Shown: positions 34,815 through 44,671 of the stretch, in pieces | Layout of the letters: each line of letters opens with the position of its first letter | Numbering within the stretch: the first letter of the stretch is position 1 | NCBI RefSeq assembly: GCF_011300215.1 | Contig: NZ_CP049866.1 | Span: 992,001-1,056,000, forward strand | DNA length: 64,000 nt | Reading direction: 5' to 3' | Origin: Nocardioides piscis | GTDB lineage: Bacteria; Actinomycetota; Actinomycetes; Propionibacteriales; Nocardioidaceae | The notes under the pieces: generated by a model | What the model saw: only the letters and a program-made list of their open reading frames with translations | Databases searched by the model: none | Told to the model about the DNA's origin: nothing | Position numbers and translations under genes: made by a program

Positions 34815-36110
34815 ATGACCACTGCCGGGCCGTTCTTCCTCCAGTTCTCCGCGCTCTCCGACGTCGGCCGGATCCGCAAGGACAACCAGGACTCCGGCTA
34901 TGCCGGACCCTGGCTGCTCACCGTCTGCGACGGGGTCGGCGGTGCGGTCCGCGGCGACCTCGCCTCGGCGACCGCCGTCCAAGCCCTGCGCAAGCTCGAC
35001 GGCCCGCCCAGCGACGACCTGCTCGGCCAGGTCGCCGGCGCCATCCACCGCGCCAACGACCGCATCGCCGAGCTGATCGACGACGACCCGGCGCTCAACG
35101 GCACCAGCACCACCGCCACCGTCCTGCTCTTCGACGGCGCCAAGATCGCGGTCGGACACCTCGGCGACACCCGTGCCTATCTCCTGCGCGACGGCGAGCT
35201 GCGCCAGCTCACCCACGACCACACGTTCGTCCAGAGCCTGATCGACGAGGGCCGGATCACCGAGGAGCAGTCGCGGACCCACCCCCACCGCAACCTGATC
35301 CTCAAGGCCGTCGACGGCATCCGCCACGAGGAGCCCGACCTCTTCGAGCTGGCCGTGCAGCCCGGCGACCGGCTCTTCGTCTGCAGCGACGGCGCCTGTG
35401 GCGTGCTGAGCGACGACAAGATGGCCGACATCCTGCGCTCCGGCACCACCGACTTCGCCGCGGTCGAGCTCGTCCGGGCGAGCCTCGAGGCCGGCAGCAC
35501 CGACAACGTCACCTGCGTCGTGGCCGAGGTCGTCGAGTCCGCACCCGACGAGGCGTCCGACCCGCTGCTGGTCGGCGCGGCGGCAGACCTCCCCCGTAAG
35601 TCGTCGTCGGGCTCGACCCGCAGCCGCGGCTTCCGCGGGCACCGGTCCGGTGACACCGGCGAGATCGACCCCGTGCCGGCCCTGCCCCCCGACCTGCCGA
35701 GCGACGTGCACGCGATCCCGTCCGACCCGGTCGACCCGGAGGCCGCCCGCTACGCCCCTCGCGCACCAGCGCGACACCCGTGGCTGAAGCGGCTGCTCGC
35801 GGCCACCGTCGTGCTCGGACTCCTCTGGATCGCTGGGGCCCTCGCGTGGTCGTGGAGCCAGCGCCAGTTCTTCGTCGCCGCCGAGGACAACAAGGTGACG
35901 ATCTTCCGTGGGCTCAACGCACAGATCCCCGGGATCGACCTGTCGTCGCCCTATGAGATCAGCGACGTCGACCTCGACAACCTCAGCGACATCGACGCCG
36001 AGGCGGTCTCCGACGGCATCGAGGCCAGCGACCTCGAAGAGGCCCGCGAGACCGTCGCCAACTACGCCGCCCTCCAGGAGCCTCCCGCCGGCGAGGAATC
36101 AGGCGGATGA
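34815..36110 (+). CDS. pstP: PP2C-type Ser/Thr phosphatase PstP
   Basis: A 431-residue membrane phosphatase that opposes PknA and PknB. The catalytic domain (residues ~8-240) has SDVGRIRKDNQDSG, TVCDGVGGAVRGDLAS, GHLGDTRAYLLRDG and CSDGACGV, with the metal-binding aspartates intact (GAC replaces the more common GLT/GLW after SDG). A single transmembrane helix lies at ~325-345 (LLAATVVLGLLWIAGALAWSW), followed by an external domain of ~85 residues. It overlaps rodA by 4 bp (ATGA). Confidence 0.93.
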   Translation: MTTAGPFFLQFSALSDVGRIRKDNQDSGYAGPWLLTVCDGVGGAVRGDLASATAVQALRKLDGPPSDDLLGQVAGAIHRANDRIAELIDDDPALNGTSTTATVLLFDGAKIAVGHLGDTRAYLLRDGELRQLTHDHTFVQSLIDEGRITEEQSRTHPHRNLILKAVDGIRHEEPDLFELAVQPGDRLFVCSDGACGVLSDDKMADILRSGTTDFAAVELVRASLEAGSTDNVTCVVAEVVESAPDEASDPLLVGAAADLPRKSSSGSTRSRGFRGHRSGDTGEIDPVPALPPDLPSDVHAIPSDPVDPEAARYAPRAPARHPWLKRLLAATVVLGLLWIAGALAWSWSQRQFFVAAEDNKVTIFRGLNAQIPGIDLSSPYEISDVDLDNLSDIDAEAVSDGIEASDLEEARETVANYAALQEPPAGEESGG

Positions 36111-37495
36111 GCCAGACCGGGGCCCTGATGGGGTTCGTCCACCGGCGCCGGCGCGGAGCGGAGCTCTTCCTGCTCCTGCTCGCGCTGCTCGTGGGCGTCG
36201 GCGCCTACGCCGCGGTGGGCCTGGGCGTCGAAGGGACGATCCCGGCCAACGTCATCGGGTACGGCGGTTGGCTGACCGCCCTCGTGGTGGCGGCCCACGT
36301 CGCCGTACGCCTCGTGGCGCCCTATGCCGACCCGGTGCTCCTCCCCCTCGTCGCCGCGCTCAACGGCCTCGGGCTGGCCGTCATCCACCGGATCGACCTG
36401 GCCGAGCAGGAATCGACCTTCGCCCGGCAGCAGCTCACCTGGATGACGCTCGGGGTGGTGCTCTTCGTCGCGACCCTCTTCGCGCTGCGCGACCACCGCT
36501 CGCTCCAGCGCTTCACCTACACCTCGGGGCTGGCCGGCATCGTGCTGCTGATCCTCCCCTTCCTGCCCCTGATCGGCACCACCATCAACGGTGCCAGCAT
36601 CTGGATCCGGCTCGGTCCGTTCAGCTTCCAGCCCGGCGAGGTCGCCAAGGTGCTGCTGGTGATCGCCTTCTCCGGTTATCTCGTCCAGCACCGTGACGCC
36701 CTGGCGCTGGCCGGTCGCCGGATCCTCTTCGTCGACCTGCCCCGCGGCCGCGACCTCGGCCCGATCCTGGCGATGTTCACGATCTCGATGATGATCCTCG
36801 TCCTGCAGAACGACCTCGGGTCGTCGCTGCTGTTCTTCGGCCTGTTCCTCGTCATGCTCTATGTCGCCACCGAGCGGCCCGGCTGGCTGCTCGTCGGTGG
36901 CTTGCTCTTCGTGGCGGGTGCGCTGGCGGCCTACACCTTCGTCGGCAACGTCAAGAACCGCTTCAACTTCTGGTTGAACCCGATGGACTACTACGACGCC
37001 TCACCCGGCAGCGGGCAGCTCGTGGAGGCGATGTTCGGGATGGGTTGGGGCGGCCTGATCGGGCGCGGCTTCGGCGAGGGCATGCCCGAGCGCGTCCCCT
37101 ATGCCGAGTCCGACTTCATCGTCGCCGCCATCGGCGAGGAGCTCGGCCTGACGGCCGTGATGGCGGTGATCCTCTGCTACGGCCTGATCGTCGAGCGGGC
37201 GCTGCGGATCGCCCTGATCTCGCGTGACGGCTTCGGCAAGCTGCTCGCCGTGGGGCTGGGCAGCGTCGTGGCGCTGCAGGTCTTCGTGGTCATCGGCGGC
37301 GTCACCGGCCTGATCCCGCTGACGGGCCTCACCACCCCGTTCCTGTCCTACGGCGGCTCGTCCCTGGTCGCCAACTGGGTGATCGTCGCCCTGCTGATGC
37401 GCATCTCCGACCATGCGCGCCGGCCGGTCCCGCGGATGACGCCGGTGGACCCGGAGCCCGACAGCGAGACGACCCAGGTGGTGAAGCTGAGGTGA
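36107..37495 (+). CDS. rodA: SEDS peptidoglycan polymerase RodA/FtsW family
   Basis: A 462-residue, ~10-12-helix glycosyltransferase that polymerises lipid II. Motifs include NGASIWIRLGPFSFQPGEVAKVLLVIAFSGYL, LVLQNDLGSSLLFFGLFLVMLY and the C-terminal GLIPLTGLTTPFLSYGGSSLVANW, which is the SEDS signature. It is located with pbpA, its usual transpeptidase partner, and overlaps both neighbours by 4 bp. The position in this kinase cluster favours the RodA role over division FtsW. Confidence 0.92.
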   Translation: MSQTGALMGFVHRRRRGAELFLLLLALLVGVGAYAAVGLGVEGTIPANVIGYGGWLTALVVAAHVAVRLVAPYADPVLLPLVAALNGLGLAVIHRIDLAEQESTFARQQLTWMTLGVVLFVATLFALRDHRSLQRFTYTSGLAGIVLLILPFLPLIGTTINGASIWIRLGPFSFQPGEVAKVLLVIAFSGYLVQHRDALALAGRRILFVDLPRGRDLGPILAMFTISMMILVLQNDLGSSLLFFGLFLVMLYVATERPGWLLVGGLLFVAGALAAYTFVGNVKNRFNFWLNPMDYYDASPGSGQLVEAMFGMGWGGLIGRGFGEGMPERVPYAESDFIVAAIGEELGLTAVMAVILCYGLIVERALRIALISRDGFGKLLAVGLGSVVALQVFVVIGGVTGLIPLTGLTTPFLSYGGSSLVANWVIVALLMRISDHARRPVPRMTPVDPEPDSETTQVVKLR

Positions 37496-38949
37496 ACAAG
37501 CCGATCCGCACCATCTCGATCTTCTGCCTGCTGCTGTTCGTGGCGCTGCTGCTCAACGCGACCTACCTGATGTACTTCCGCGCCGACGAGCTCGCCGCCG
37601 ACGCCAAGAACCGCCGGATCATCACCGCCGCGTTCGCCCGCGAGCGCGGCGCGATCCTCGTCGGCAAGGAGCCCGTCGCCCGCAGCGTGCCCTCCGACGA
37701 CCAGTACGAGTTCCAGCGCACCTACCCGCAGCCGCTCAAGTACGCCCCCATCACCGGCTACTTCTCCTACTACTCCCAGACCGGCATCGAGCGGTCGCAG
37801 AACGACGTGCTCTCGGGCGACGACTCGCGACTGTTCGTCAACCGGCTGGTCGACATGCTCAGCAACACCGAGCCCGAGGGCGGCAACGTCGAGCTGACCA
37901 TCAACCCGGCCGCCCAGACCGCCGCCTTCGACGGCCTGCAGGCACTGCCCGGCGCCAAGGGCGCGGTCGTGGCCCTCGAGCCCGGCACCGGCAAGGTCCT
38001 CGCCATGGCGTCGACCCCGACGTTCGACCCCAACGCGCTCGCCTCGCACGACCTCGGTGACGTCGCCGCCGAGGCCGAGCGCCTGGCCGACGACCCGAAC
38101 ACGCCCCTGATCAACCGGGCGATCAGCACCACCCTGCCGCCGGGCTCCACCTTCAAGCTGGTCACTGCCGCGGCTGCGATCGAGTCCGGCGACTACGACA
38201 AGGACTCGTTGGTCCCCGGTGGCCCGACCTTCCAGCTCCCGCTGTCGAGCACCGAGGTCGGCAACTGGCAGGGCGGCAGCTGCGGTGCCAGCAAGATCAC
38301 CCTGACCCAGGCGCTCGCGGTCTCCTGCAACGTCTCCTTCCTGTCCCTGGCCAACGACCTGGGCATCGAGGCGATGACCGAGCAGGCGGAGGCGTTCGGC
38401 TTCAACTCCACCTCGCTGGAGGACCTCCCGGGCCAGGCCCGCTCGCTCTACCCGCCCGACATGGACCAGGCGCAGACCGCACTCTCGGGGATCGGGCAGT
38501 CCAGCGTCACCGCGACGCCGCTGCAGATGGCGATGGTCGCCGCGGGCATCGCCAACGACGGCGAGGTCATGCAGCCCTACCTCGTCGACCGGGTCCGCGC
38601 GCCCAACGCCTCCCTGCTCGACCAGACCGAGCCGTCGACATACTCCGAGGCCGTCTCCAGCAGCACCGCCGACGAGCTGACCGAGATGATGGTCACCACC
38701 GTCGACTCCGGCACCGCAGGCGCGGCCGCCATCGAGGGCGTGCGGGTGGCCGGCAAGACGGGCACCGCCCAGTCGACCGACGACCGTCCGCCCTACGCCT
38801 GGTTCGTGTCGTTCGCCCCCGCCGACGACCCCCAGGTCGCCGTCGCCGTGATGGTCGAGGCCAGCGAGACCGCGCGCGACGAGATCGCCGGTGGTGCCCT
38901 CGGCGGGCCGATCGCCAAGGCGGTCATGGAGGCGGTGATCGCCCCGTGA
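37492..38949 (+). CDS. pbpA: Class B penicillin-binding protein PbpA
   Basis: A 485-residue transpeptidase that crosslinks peptidoglycan. One N-terminal anchor helix (TISIFCLLLFVALLLNATYLMYF), a dimerisation domain, then the catalytic domain with SxxK as STFK (in LPPGSTFKLV), SxN as SCN (AVSCNVSFL) and KTG (GKTGTAQS). It works with the SEDS protein encoded just upstream. The GTG start overlaps the rodA stop and its own stop overlaps the GTG proposed for pknA. Confidence 0.94.
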   Translation: MNKPIRTISIFCLLLFVALLLNATYLMYFRADELAADAKNRRIITAAFARERGAILVGKEPVARSVPSDDQYEFQRTYPQPLKYAPITGYFSYYSQTGIERSQNDVLSGDDSRLFVNRLVDMLSNTEPEGGNVELTINPAAQTAAFDGLQALPGAKGAVVALEPGTGKVLAMASTPTFDPNALASHDLGDVAAEAERLADDPNTPLINRAISTTLPPGSTFKLVTAAAAIESGDYDKDSLVPGGPTFQLPLSSTEVGNWQGGSCGASKITLTQALAVSCNVSFLSLANDLGIEAMTEQAEAFGFNSTSLEDLPGQARSLYPPDMDQAQTALSGIGQSSVTATPLQMAMVAAGIANDGEVMQPYLVDRVRAPNASLLDQTEPSTYSEAVSSSTADELTEMMVTTVDSGTAGAAAIEGVRVAGKTGTAQSTDDRPPYAWFVSFAPADDPQVAVAVMVEASETARDEIAGGALGGPIAKAVMEAVIAP

Positions 38950-40459
38950 CGATCCCCCCGACGAACGCTTCGCCGACGACGCCCACCGTTATGCCCTGTC
39001 GTCGCGCATCGCCACCGGAGGCATGGGCGAGGTATGGCGCGGACGCGACACCGTCCTGGCACGACCCGTCGCCGTGAAGCTGCTGAAGGCTGAATATGCC
39101 GACGACTCGCTCTTCCGCCGTCGTTTCGAGGTCGAGGCCAAGAACGCCGCCTCGCTCCACCACCCCGGCATCGCGGGGGTCTTCGACTTCGGTGAGGCAT
39201 CCCCGACCGACGGAGGCGCGACGCCGCGGCCCTATCTCGTGATGGAGCTCGTCGAGGGTCAACCGCTCTCCGACCTCCTGCGTCCCGGGGCGCCGATGGA
39301 TCCCGACATCGTCAGCGACCTGATGGCGCAGACGGCCGACGCGCTGGGCGCCGCCCACAAGGCGGGCCTCGTGCACCGCGACGTCAAGCCGGGCAACCTC
39401 ATCGTCACCCCCGACCGCCGGGTCAAGGTCACCGACTTCGGGATCGCGCGCGCGGCCGAGGGCCTGGCGCTGACCGAGACCGGTCAGGTGATGGGCACGC
39501 CCGCCTACATCTCGCCCGAGCAGGCCGAGGGCAGCACAGCCACGGCCGCCTCCGATGTCTACAGCCTCGGCGTCGTCGCCTTCGAGTGCCTCGCAGGTCG
39601 TCGACCGTTCACCGCCGACACCCCGGTCGCGACCGCCGTCGCACACCTGCGCCAGCCGGTCCCCACGCTGCCCGACGCCGTGCCCGCGGACCTCGCCGCC
39701 GTCGTCACGAGGGCGCTGGCCAAGGACCCGGGCGAGCGCTACCCCGACGGGTCGGCCTTCGCCGCGGCGCTTCGCTCACCCTCGACCGCTGCTGCCGCCG
39801 GAGTCGGCGGTGCGGCAGGCGGGGTCGCGGCGGCCACCAGCCCGCCCCACTCACCGGCCACGACGCAGGTCCTGCCCGCCACGCCGGCGGGCGGTGCGAC
39901 GGGTGTGGTCCCGCCCCCCGTGACCCAGCCTCAGACGCCCCCGCCACCTGCAGCCACGGCGGCCGATCGACGTACGCCCTCGGCCGCCTGGCTCCCGTGG
40001 GTCCTGCTCGCGGCGGTGCTGGTCGTCGGTGCGCTGATCATCTGGCAGCTCACCGCCGACGACGACGAGCCGACCGACGCCGGGTCGCCCGCGCCCACGA
40101 CCCGGACGCAGACCGAGTCGCCCACCAAGACGACCCAGACGCCGAGCGAGACTGCCTCGGAGCCCTCGACCACGCCGACGACGACGTCAGAGCCTCCCGA
40201 GGAGACCGTCACGGTGGAGCCGGGCGCCTATGTCGGCCGCGACCACAAGGACGTCTCGAAGGAGCTCGAGGACCTCGGCCTCGAGGTCTCCGAGGAGGAG
40301 CTCGAGAACCCGGGCGACCAGCCTGAGGGCGCCGTGGCCTCGGTCGAGCCCAGCGGCAAGGTCCCGGTCGGGGAGACCGTCGTGGTGACCTACTACGGCA
40401 AGGTCCCGGGCGGCCAGGGCAACGGCAACGAGGGCAACGGCAACGAGGGGAACGACTGA
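38946..40459 (+). CDS. pknA: Ser/Thr protein kinase PknA (single-base frameshift near start)
   Basis: About 504 residues if one C is restored in the six-C run at 38954-38959. The GTG at 38946 overlaps the pbpA stop (GTGA) and reads VTIPP. The kinase P-loop (RYALSSRIATGGMGEVW) is in the next frame, which has no ATG, GTG or TTG before 39023; starting there would delete part of the P-loop. Kinase motifs: HRDVKPGNL, DFGIARA and TPAYISPEQ. Pro/Ala-rich linker, transmembrane helix (WLPWVLLAAVLVVGALIIW) and one PASTA-like domain (YVGRDHKDVSKELEDLGLEV) follow. The C-terminus is Gly/Asn-rich (NGNEGNGNEGND). Confidence 0.88.
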
Positions 40460-42279
40460 TGACCGGCCAGGAACCGACCGTGATCGGTGGCCGCTACGAG
40501 CTCGGCGAGCTGCTCGGTCGCGGCGGCATGGCCGAGGTCCGCAAGGCCCACGACTCGCGGCTGGGACGGACCGTGGCCGTCAAGCGGCTGCGCACCGACC
40601 TGGCCTCCGACGCCACCTTCCAGGCCAGGTTCCGGCGAGAGGCGCAGTCGTCGGCGTCGCTCAACCACCCCTCGATCGTGTCGGTCTATGACACCGGCGA
40701 GGAGATGTCGACCGACGGCACGGACGTGGCGCAGCCCTACATCGTGATGGAGTGCGTGCAGGGCAGCACCCTGCGCGACATCCTGCGCGAGGGCCGCAAG
40801 ATCCTCCCCGAGCGGGCCCTCGAGATCGGCAGCGACGTGCTCGCCGCCCTCGACTACAGCCACCGCGCCGGCATCATCCACCGCGACATCAAGCCCGGGA
40901 ACGTGATGCTCACCCCAGCCGGCGACGTCAAGGTGATGGACTTCGGCATCGCCCGCGCCGTCTCCGACGCCAGCTCGACGATGACCCAGACGGCCGCGGT
41001 CGTCGGTACGGCGCAGTACCTCTCCCCCGAGCAGGCTCGCGGCGAGACGGTCGACTCGCGCTCCGACGTCTACAGCGCGGGCTGCCTGCTCTACGAGCTG
41101 CTCACCGGCCGGCCGCCGTTCGTCGGCGACAGCCCGGTTGCGGTGGCCTATCAACACGTGCGGGAGAACCCGACTCCTCCCTCGGACCACGACGACCAGC
41201 TCGACCCCGAGATCGACGCCATCGTGCTGAAGTCGCTGGCCAAGCGGGTGGAGGACCGCTACCAGAGCGCCGCCGCCATGCGCGCCGACATCGAGCGCTA
41301 TCTCGCGGGCCACCCGATCCAGGCAGTGCCACCACCTCCGGAGCCCACCGCCTACCAGCCGGCGGCCTCGGCAGCCACTGCTCTCATCCCGGCGGCGGCC
41401 TCGACGCATGCTGCCGCGCAGGGCCACGACCAGGACTCGGGCAACCGGACCGGGATGATGTTCCTGATCGGCTTCCTCGCGCTGCTCATCATCGCCGGCG
41501 GCGCCTACATCGTGTCCTCGCTCGACCTGTTCGAGGAGCCGGTCGAGAAGGAACAGGTCCCTGCCCTGGTGGGAATGACCAGCAAGCAGGCCTCCGCCGC
41601 GATCGTCGAGGCGGGCCTGACGGTCGGCGCGGTGACCCGCGAGACGTCCGAGACGACCCCGGCCAACCGGGTGATCGACCAGAGCCCCAACCAGAACCTC
41701 TTCGTCGAGCCCGGCAGCGCCGTCGACTTCGTGCTGTCCCTGGGCAAGCCCGAGGTGGACGTCCCCTTCGTGGAGGGCCAGCCCGTCGACACGGCCCGGA
41801 TCGAGGTCGAGGGCGTCGGGCTCAAGGTCCGGGTGGAGCCCGAGAAGTCCGACGAGCCGAAGGACGAGGTCCTGCGGACCGATCCGCCCAGCGGACAGTC
41901 GGTGGCCGAGGGGAGCGTCGTGACGCTGTTCGTCTCGCTGGGTCCCGCGGAGGTGCCAGCGGTCGTCGACCTGAAGCAGGCGGCGGCGGAGAGGGCCATC
42001 ATCGCGGCCGGCTTCGTGCCGGAGGTCCGTCCCGATCCCAGCAGCACCAGGCCCAAGGGCACCGTGGTCGACCAGATCCCGGCGGCCGGGGGCACGCAGG
42101 ACCAGGGCAGCACCGTCACGATCTTCGTCTCGACCTTCGAGAAGCCGACGCAGACCCCCACCCCCACGCCGACGGAGCCCGTCCCGACAGAGCCGACCCC
42201 GACGCCGGAGCCGACCGAACCGGTGCCCACGCCCACCGCCGTACCCTCCACGACCGAGCCGGCCGCCCGCCGCCGCTGA
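40459..42279 (+). CDS. pknB: PASTA-domain Ser/Thr kinase PknB
   Basis: A 606-residue receptor kinase that senses peptidoglycan fragments. The kinase domain (residues ~10-275) has [35 protein letters not shown] and [11 protein letters not shown] transmembrane helix ([20 protein letters not shown]) lies at ~334-353. Three PASTA repeats begin [24 protein letters not shown] and [12 protein letters not shown]. The tail is a Thr/Pro/Glu-rich repeat ([19 protein letters not shown]). The ATG overlaps the pknA stop (TGATG). Confidence 0.95.
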   Translation: MTGQEPTVIGGRYELGELLGRGGMAEVRKAHDSRLGRTVAVKRLRTDLASDATFQARFRREAQSSASLNHPSIVSVYDTGEEMSTDGTDVAQPYIVMECVQGSTLRDILREGRKILPERALEIGSDVLAALDYSHRAGIIHRDIKPGNVMLTPAGDVKVMDFGIARAVSDASSTMTQTAAVVGTAQYLSPEQARGETVDSRSDVYSAGCLLYELLTGRPPFVGDSPVAVAYQHVRENPTPPSDHDDQLDPEIDAIVLKSLAKRVEDRYQSAAAMRADIERYLAGHPIQAVPPPPEPTAYQPAASAATALIPAAASTHAAAQGHDQDSGNRTGMMFLIGFLALLIIAGGAYIVSSLDLFEEPVEKEQVPALVGMTSKQASAAIVEAGLTVGAVTRETSETTPANRVIDQSPNQNLFVEPGSAVDFVLSLGKPEVDVPFVEGQPVDTARIEVEGVGLKVRVEPEKSDEPKDEVLRTDPPSGQSVAEGSVVTLFVSLGPAEVPAVVDLKQAAAERAIIAAGFVPEVRPDPSSTRPKGTVVDQIPAAGGTQDQGSTVTIFVSTFEKPTQTPTPTPTEPVPTEPTPTPEPTEPVPTPTAVPSTTEPAARRR

Positions 42280-42303
42280 CGGCGACCTGGTGACCGTTCC
42301 CGC

Positions 42304-43098
42304 TCAGCCTTCCTCGACCGGCAGCGGCGTGGCGTAGGTCAGGTCGAGCAACCCCCGATAGGCCGGGGCGGTCGCGTGGTCGAGCACCTCGACCGAATAG
42401 CTCACGCCTCCCGCAGGGTTGGCCGCGGCTTCTCGATAGAGGTCGAGCAGGCTGTCGTTGAGCAACGAGAGCTGCATCGCGGCCGGGTCGCCGATGCCGA
42501 CGATCTCGTATGGCGGGGAGTAGGACAGGCCCTGGAGGCTGACCGAGTTGCCGTCGCACTTGATGCCTGTGGTGGAGATGAGGCGCTGGCCCTGGATCGT
42601 GACGGCCTCCGCGCCGGCTCGCCACAGGGCGTTGGCGGCGGCCTGGATGTCTTGTTGGTGGACGATCACCTCGAGCGGGTCGCGGGTGGTGTCCGCCAGG
42701 ACCTCGGGTGGCGCGTCGTCGAGGACCACCTTGACGGCCGGCCCGCTCCGCGGCGTCAGCCCGGCCGGGTCGGACAGCTTCTCCACCTGCCGCTGGGCCC
42801 GGTCGACACTGCGGTCGCCGACGGCGGCAGTGAGCGTCTCCACCTCGGCCTCGAGCCGAGCGGCCTCCGCGATCAGCCGGTCGGCCCGCTCACGCTCGGC
42901 GCGGACCACCGAGGCGAAGTCGGTGTAGCGGCCACCGCGCAGGTCGGTGCCGTCGCTGTGCTCGGCGCTGACGGCGAAGAGTCCCCCGCACAGGAGCACC
43001 ATCACCGGCGTCCCGATGCGCCACACCAGGGCGCCACGACGGCGCTGGTGGGTCCCGACGCGGCCCGTCACGGGGCTTGGGTCGGGCTCGGCGGTCAT
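42304..43098 (-). CDS. DUF881 membrane-anchored protein
   Basis: A 264-residue protein. A basic N-terminus and one transmembrane helix (WRIGTPVMVLLCGGLFAVSA, ~26-45) are followed by a coiled coil (VVRAERERADRLIAEAARLEAEVETLTAAV) and a DUF881 domain (VIVHQQDIQAAANALWRAGAEAVTIQGQRLISTTGIKCDGNSVSLQG). DUF881 proteins are encoded near division genes in many actinobacteria and Firmicutes; the function is unknown. The ATG at 43098 is used because the frame upstream is not coding. It converges on pknB and diverges from crgA. Confidence 0.88.
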   Translation of the reverse strand: MTAEPDPSPVTGRVGTHQRRRGALVWRIGTPVMVLLCGGLFAVSAEHSDGTDLRGGRYTDFASVVRAERERADRLIAEAARLEAEVETLTAAVGDRSVDRAQRQVEKLSDPAGLTPRSGPAVKVVLDDAPPEVLADTTRDPLEVIVHQQDIQAAANALWRAGAEAVTIQGQRLISTTGIKCDGNSVSLQGLSYSPPYEIVGIGDPAAMQLSLLNDSLLDLYREAAANPAGGVSYSVEVLDHATAPAYRGLLDLTYATPLPVEEG

Positions 43099-43161
43099 GC
43101 CGACTACGCTAGCCCCCCGGTGGGCGACCCCGCCGAAGTGCTGACCTTCAGGAGAGTTGTT

Positions 43162-43614
43162 GTGGCCAAGCCCAGTGCGACAGTTGTCGAACCCGAGACC
43201 AAGCTCGTGTCGGTGCGGTTCATCCTGGCCCTGCTGCTGATCATCGGCGGGATCGCCTGGATGGCCTACTACTACCTCGGCGTCCGGCCCGACCCCGACG
43301 TCCTCCCGGCTCCCAAGGCCACCCCGAAGGCGATCGCCGACCTCGGGCTGTGGAACTACGCCATCGGGTTCGGTGCGCTGCTGGTCGGCCTGGCCATCAC
43401 CGCCCACCCGAGCACGCCGCTCGGGCGCGGGCGCGGTGTCGTGGTCGGGATGCTGGCCTGCTTCCTGATCGGGCTGATCTGGATCTGCACCTTCTACGTC
43501 TTCTCCAACGACCTGACCCCCCTCCCGGTCTTCAACGACCTGGGCCAGTGGAACCTCGGCGTCGGCATCGCCTTCATGGCCGTGGGCTTCACCTTCGCCA
43601 CTCGCTGGGAGTAA
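43162..43614 (+). CDS. crgA: Cell-division protein CrgA, tandemly duplicated form
   Basis: A 150-residue protein with four transmembrane helices. CrgA of mycobacteria and Streptomyces is ~85-95 residues with two helices. Here both halves match that pattern. First half: LLLIIGGIAWMAYYYL...IADLGLWNYAIGFGALLVGLAITAHP. Second half: GMLACFLIGLIWICTFYVF...FNDLGQWNLGVGIAFMAVGFTFATRWE. CrgA recruits FtsI/FtsQ-type proteins to the septum. The GTG at 43162 has AGGAGAG 6 nt upstream. Confidence 0.85.
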   Translation: MAKPSATVVEPETKLVSVRFILALLLIIGGIAWMAYYYLGVRPDPDVLPAPKATPKAIADLGLWNYAIGFGALLVGLAITAHPSTPLGRGRGVVVGMLACFLIGLIWICTFYVFSNDLTPLPVFNDLGQWNLGVGIAFMAVGFTFATRWE

Positions 43615-43637
43615 GGCTTCGGGAGTTACACGCCTGT

Positions 43638-43674
43638 AGTTCTCCACAGGTGATTCCACACCTGTGTATGAACT
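43638..43674. terminator. Bidirectional terminator-like hairpin
   Basis: CACAGGTG (43645-43652) pairs with CACCTGTG (43659-43666) over a 6-nt loop, extended by an outer AGTTC/GAACT pair. It lies between the convergent crgA and rhomboid genes. Confidence 0.65.
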
Positions 43675-43726
43675 GGCGGGTGAATCACGCCCGATGTCAT
43701 TCGCTGCGTCAGTCTCCTCAGACCCC

Positions 43727-44656
43727 TCAGGCCAGGGCGGCGGTGCGCAGCACGATCAGGACGACGAGCAGGGCGAGCAGCGAGCCCAGGCCGAGCAGCT
43801 GGACGGCCGTGCGCCGCGCGCGGGGCGCGTAGACGAGGACGGCGGCGATCGCCATACCGCCCAGGAGGCCCCCGAGGTGGGCCTGCCAGGAGATGAACTG
43901 CGAGCCGAGCACGGTGATGACCACGTTGATGCCCAGCCAGGTCAGGATCTGGCGCACGTCCCCACCGACCTTGTGGGCGATGATCAACAACGCGCCCATC
44001 AGGCCGAACGTGGCGCCCGAGGCGCCGAGCGTCGCGCCGTTCTCGGCGGCCAGCCAATAGACGACCGTCGAGCCGGCCAGGGCCGAGAGGAGATAGAGCG
44101 CCAGGAATCGGGCGCGTCCGATCGCCATCTCCAGCTGGGGGCCGAGGACCCAGAGGGCCACCATGTTGAAACCGATGTGCCACAGGTCGACGTGGGTGAA
44201 GGCGCTGGTCAGCAGCTGCCAGAAGGCGCCGTCCGATACGCCCGGCAGCCAGGTGCCCCCGGCGCCGACCTCACAGGTCTGGGCGTCCGTGACGTTGGGG
44301 AAGTAGGACCCCCCGCCTGCGTTGCAGATGCCGACCGGCACCAGTGCGAGGCGCCGGATCAGGTCACTGCCGTGCCAGCCGGTCGCCAGGATCGCCAGCC
44401 AGACGGCGGCGTTGGTGGCGATCAGCGCCATCGACGTGAGCGCCGGGTTGGCCGAGCGGGCGCCGCCATAGGCGGTGCGTCCTGATCGCGTCTGCTTGGC
44501 CCCCTCGCTCACGCAGCTGGGGCACTGGAAGCCGACGGCCGCGTCGCGCATGCAGTCGGGGCAGATCGGTCGCTCACACCGCTGGCAGCGGATCCCGGTC
44601 TCGCGGCCGGCGTGCCGATAGCAGGTCGGCACGCCGGCCGCGGTGGGCTCAGTCAT
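43727..44656 (-). CDS. Rhomboid-family intramembrane serine protease with N-terminal zinc-finger-like segment
   Basis: A 309-residue protein. Residues ~10-50 contain paired Cys/His (CYRHAGRETGIRCQRCERPICPDCM...CPSC), a B-box-like zinc site common in actinobacterial rhomboids. Six or more helices follow. The catalytic serine is in GASGATFGLMGAL and the histidine in WQAHLGGLLGG. HIGFNMVALWVLGPQLE is the conserved loop-1/TM2 region. The substrate is unknown. It is 15 bp downstream of the cyclophilin gene on the same strand. Confidence 0.92.
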   Translation of the reverse strand: MTEPTAAGVPTCYRHAGRETGIRCQRCERPICPDCMRDAAVGFQCPSCVSEGAKQTRSGRTAYGGARSANPALTSMALIATNAAVWLAILATGWHGSDLIRRLALVPVGICNAGGGSYFPNVTDAQTCEVGAGGTWLPGVSDGAFWQLLTSAFTHVDLWHIGFNMVALWVLGPQLEMAIGRARFLALYLLSALAGSTVVYWLAAENGATLGASGATFGLMGALLIIAHKVGGDVRQILTWLGINVVITVLGSQFISWQAHLGGLLGGMAIAAVLVYAPRARRTAVQLLGLGSLLALLVVLIVLRTAALA

Positions 44657-44671
44657 GGGGTATGGCGGTCG

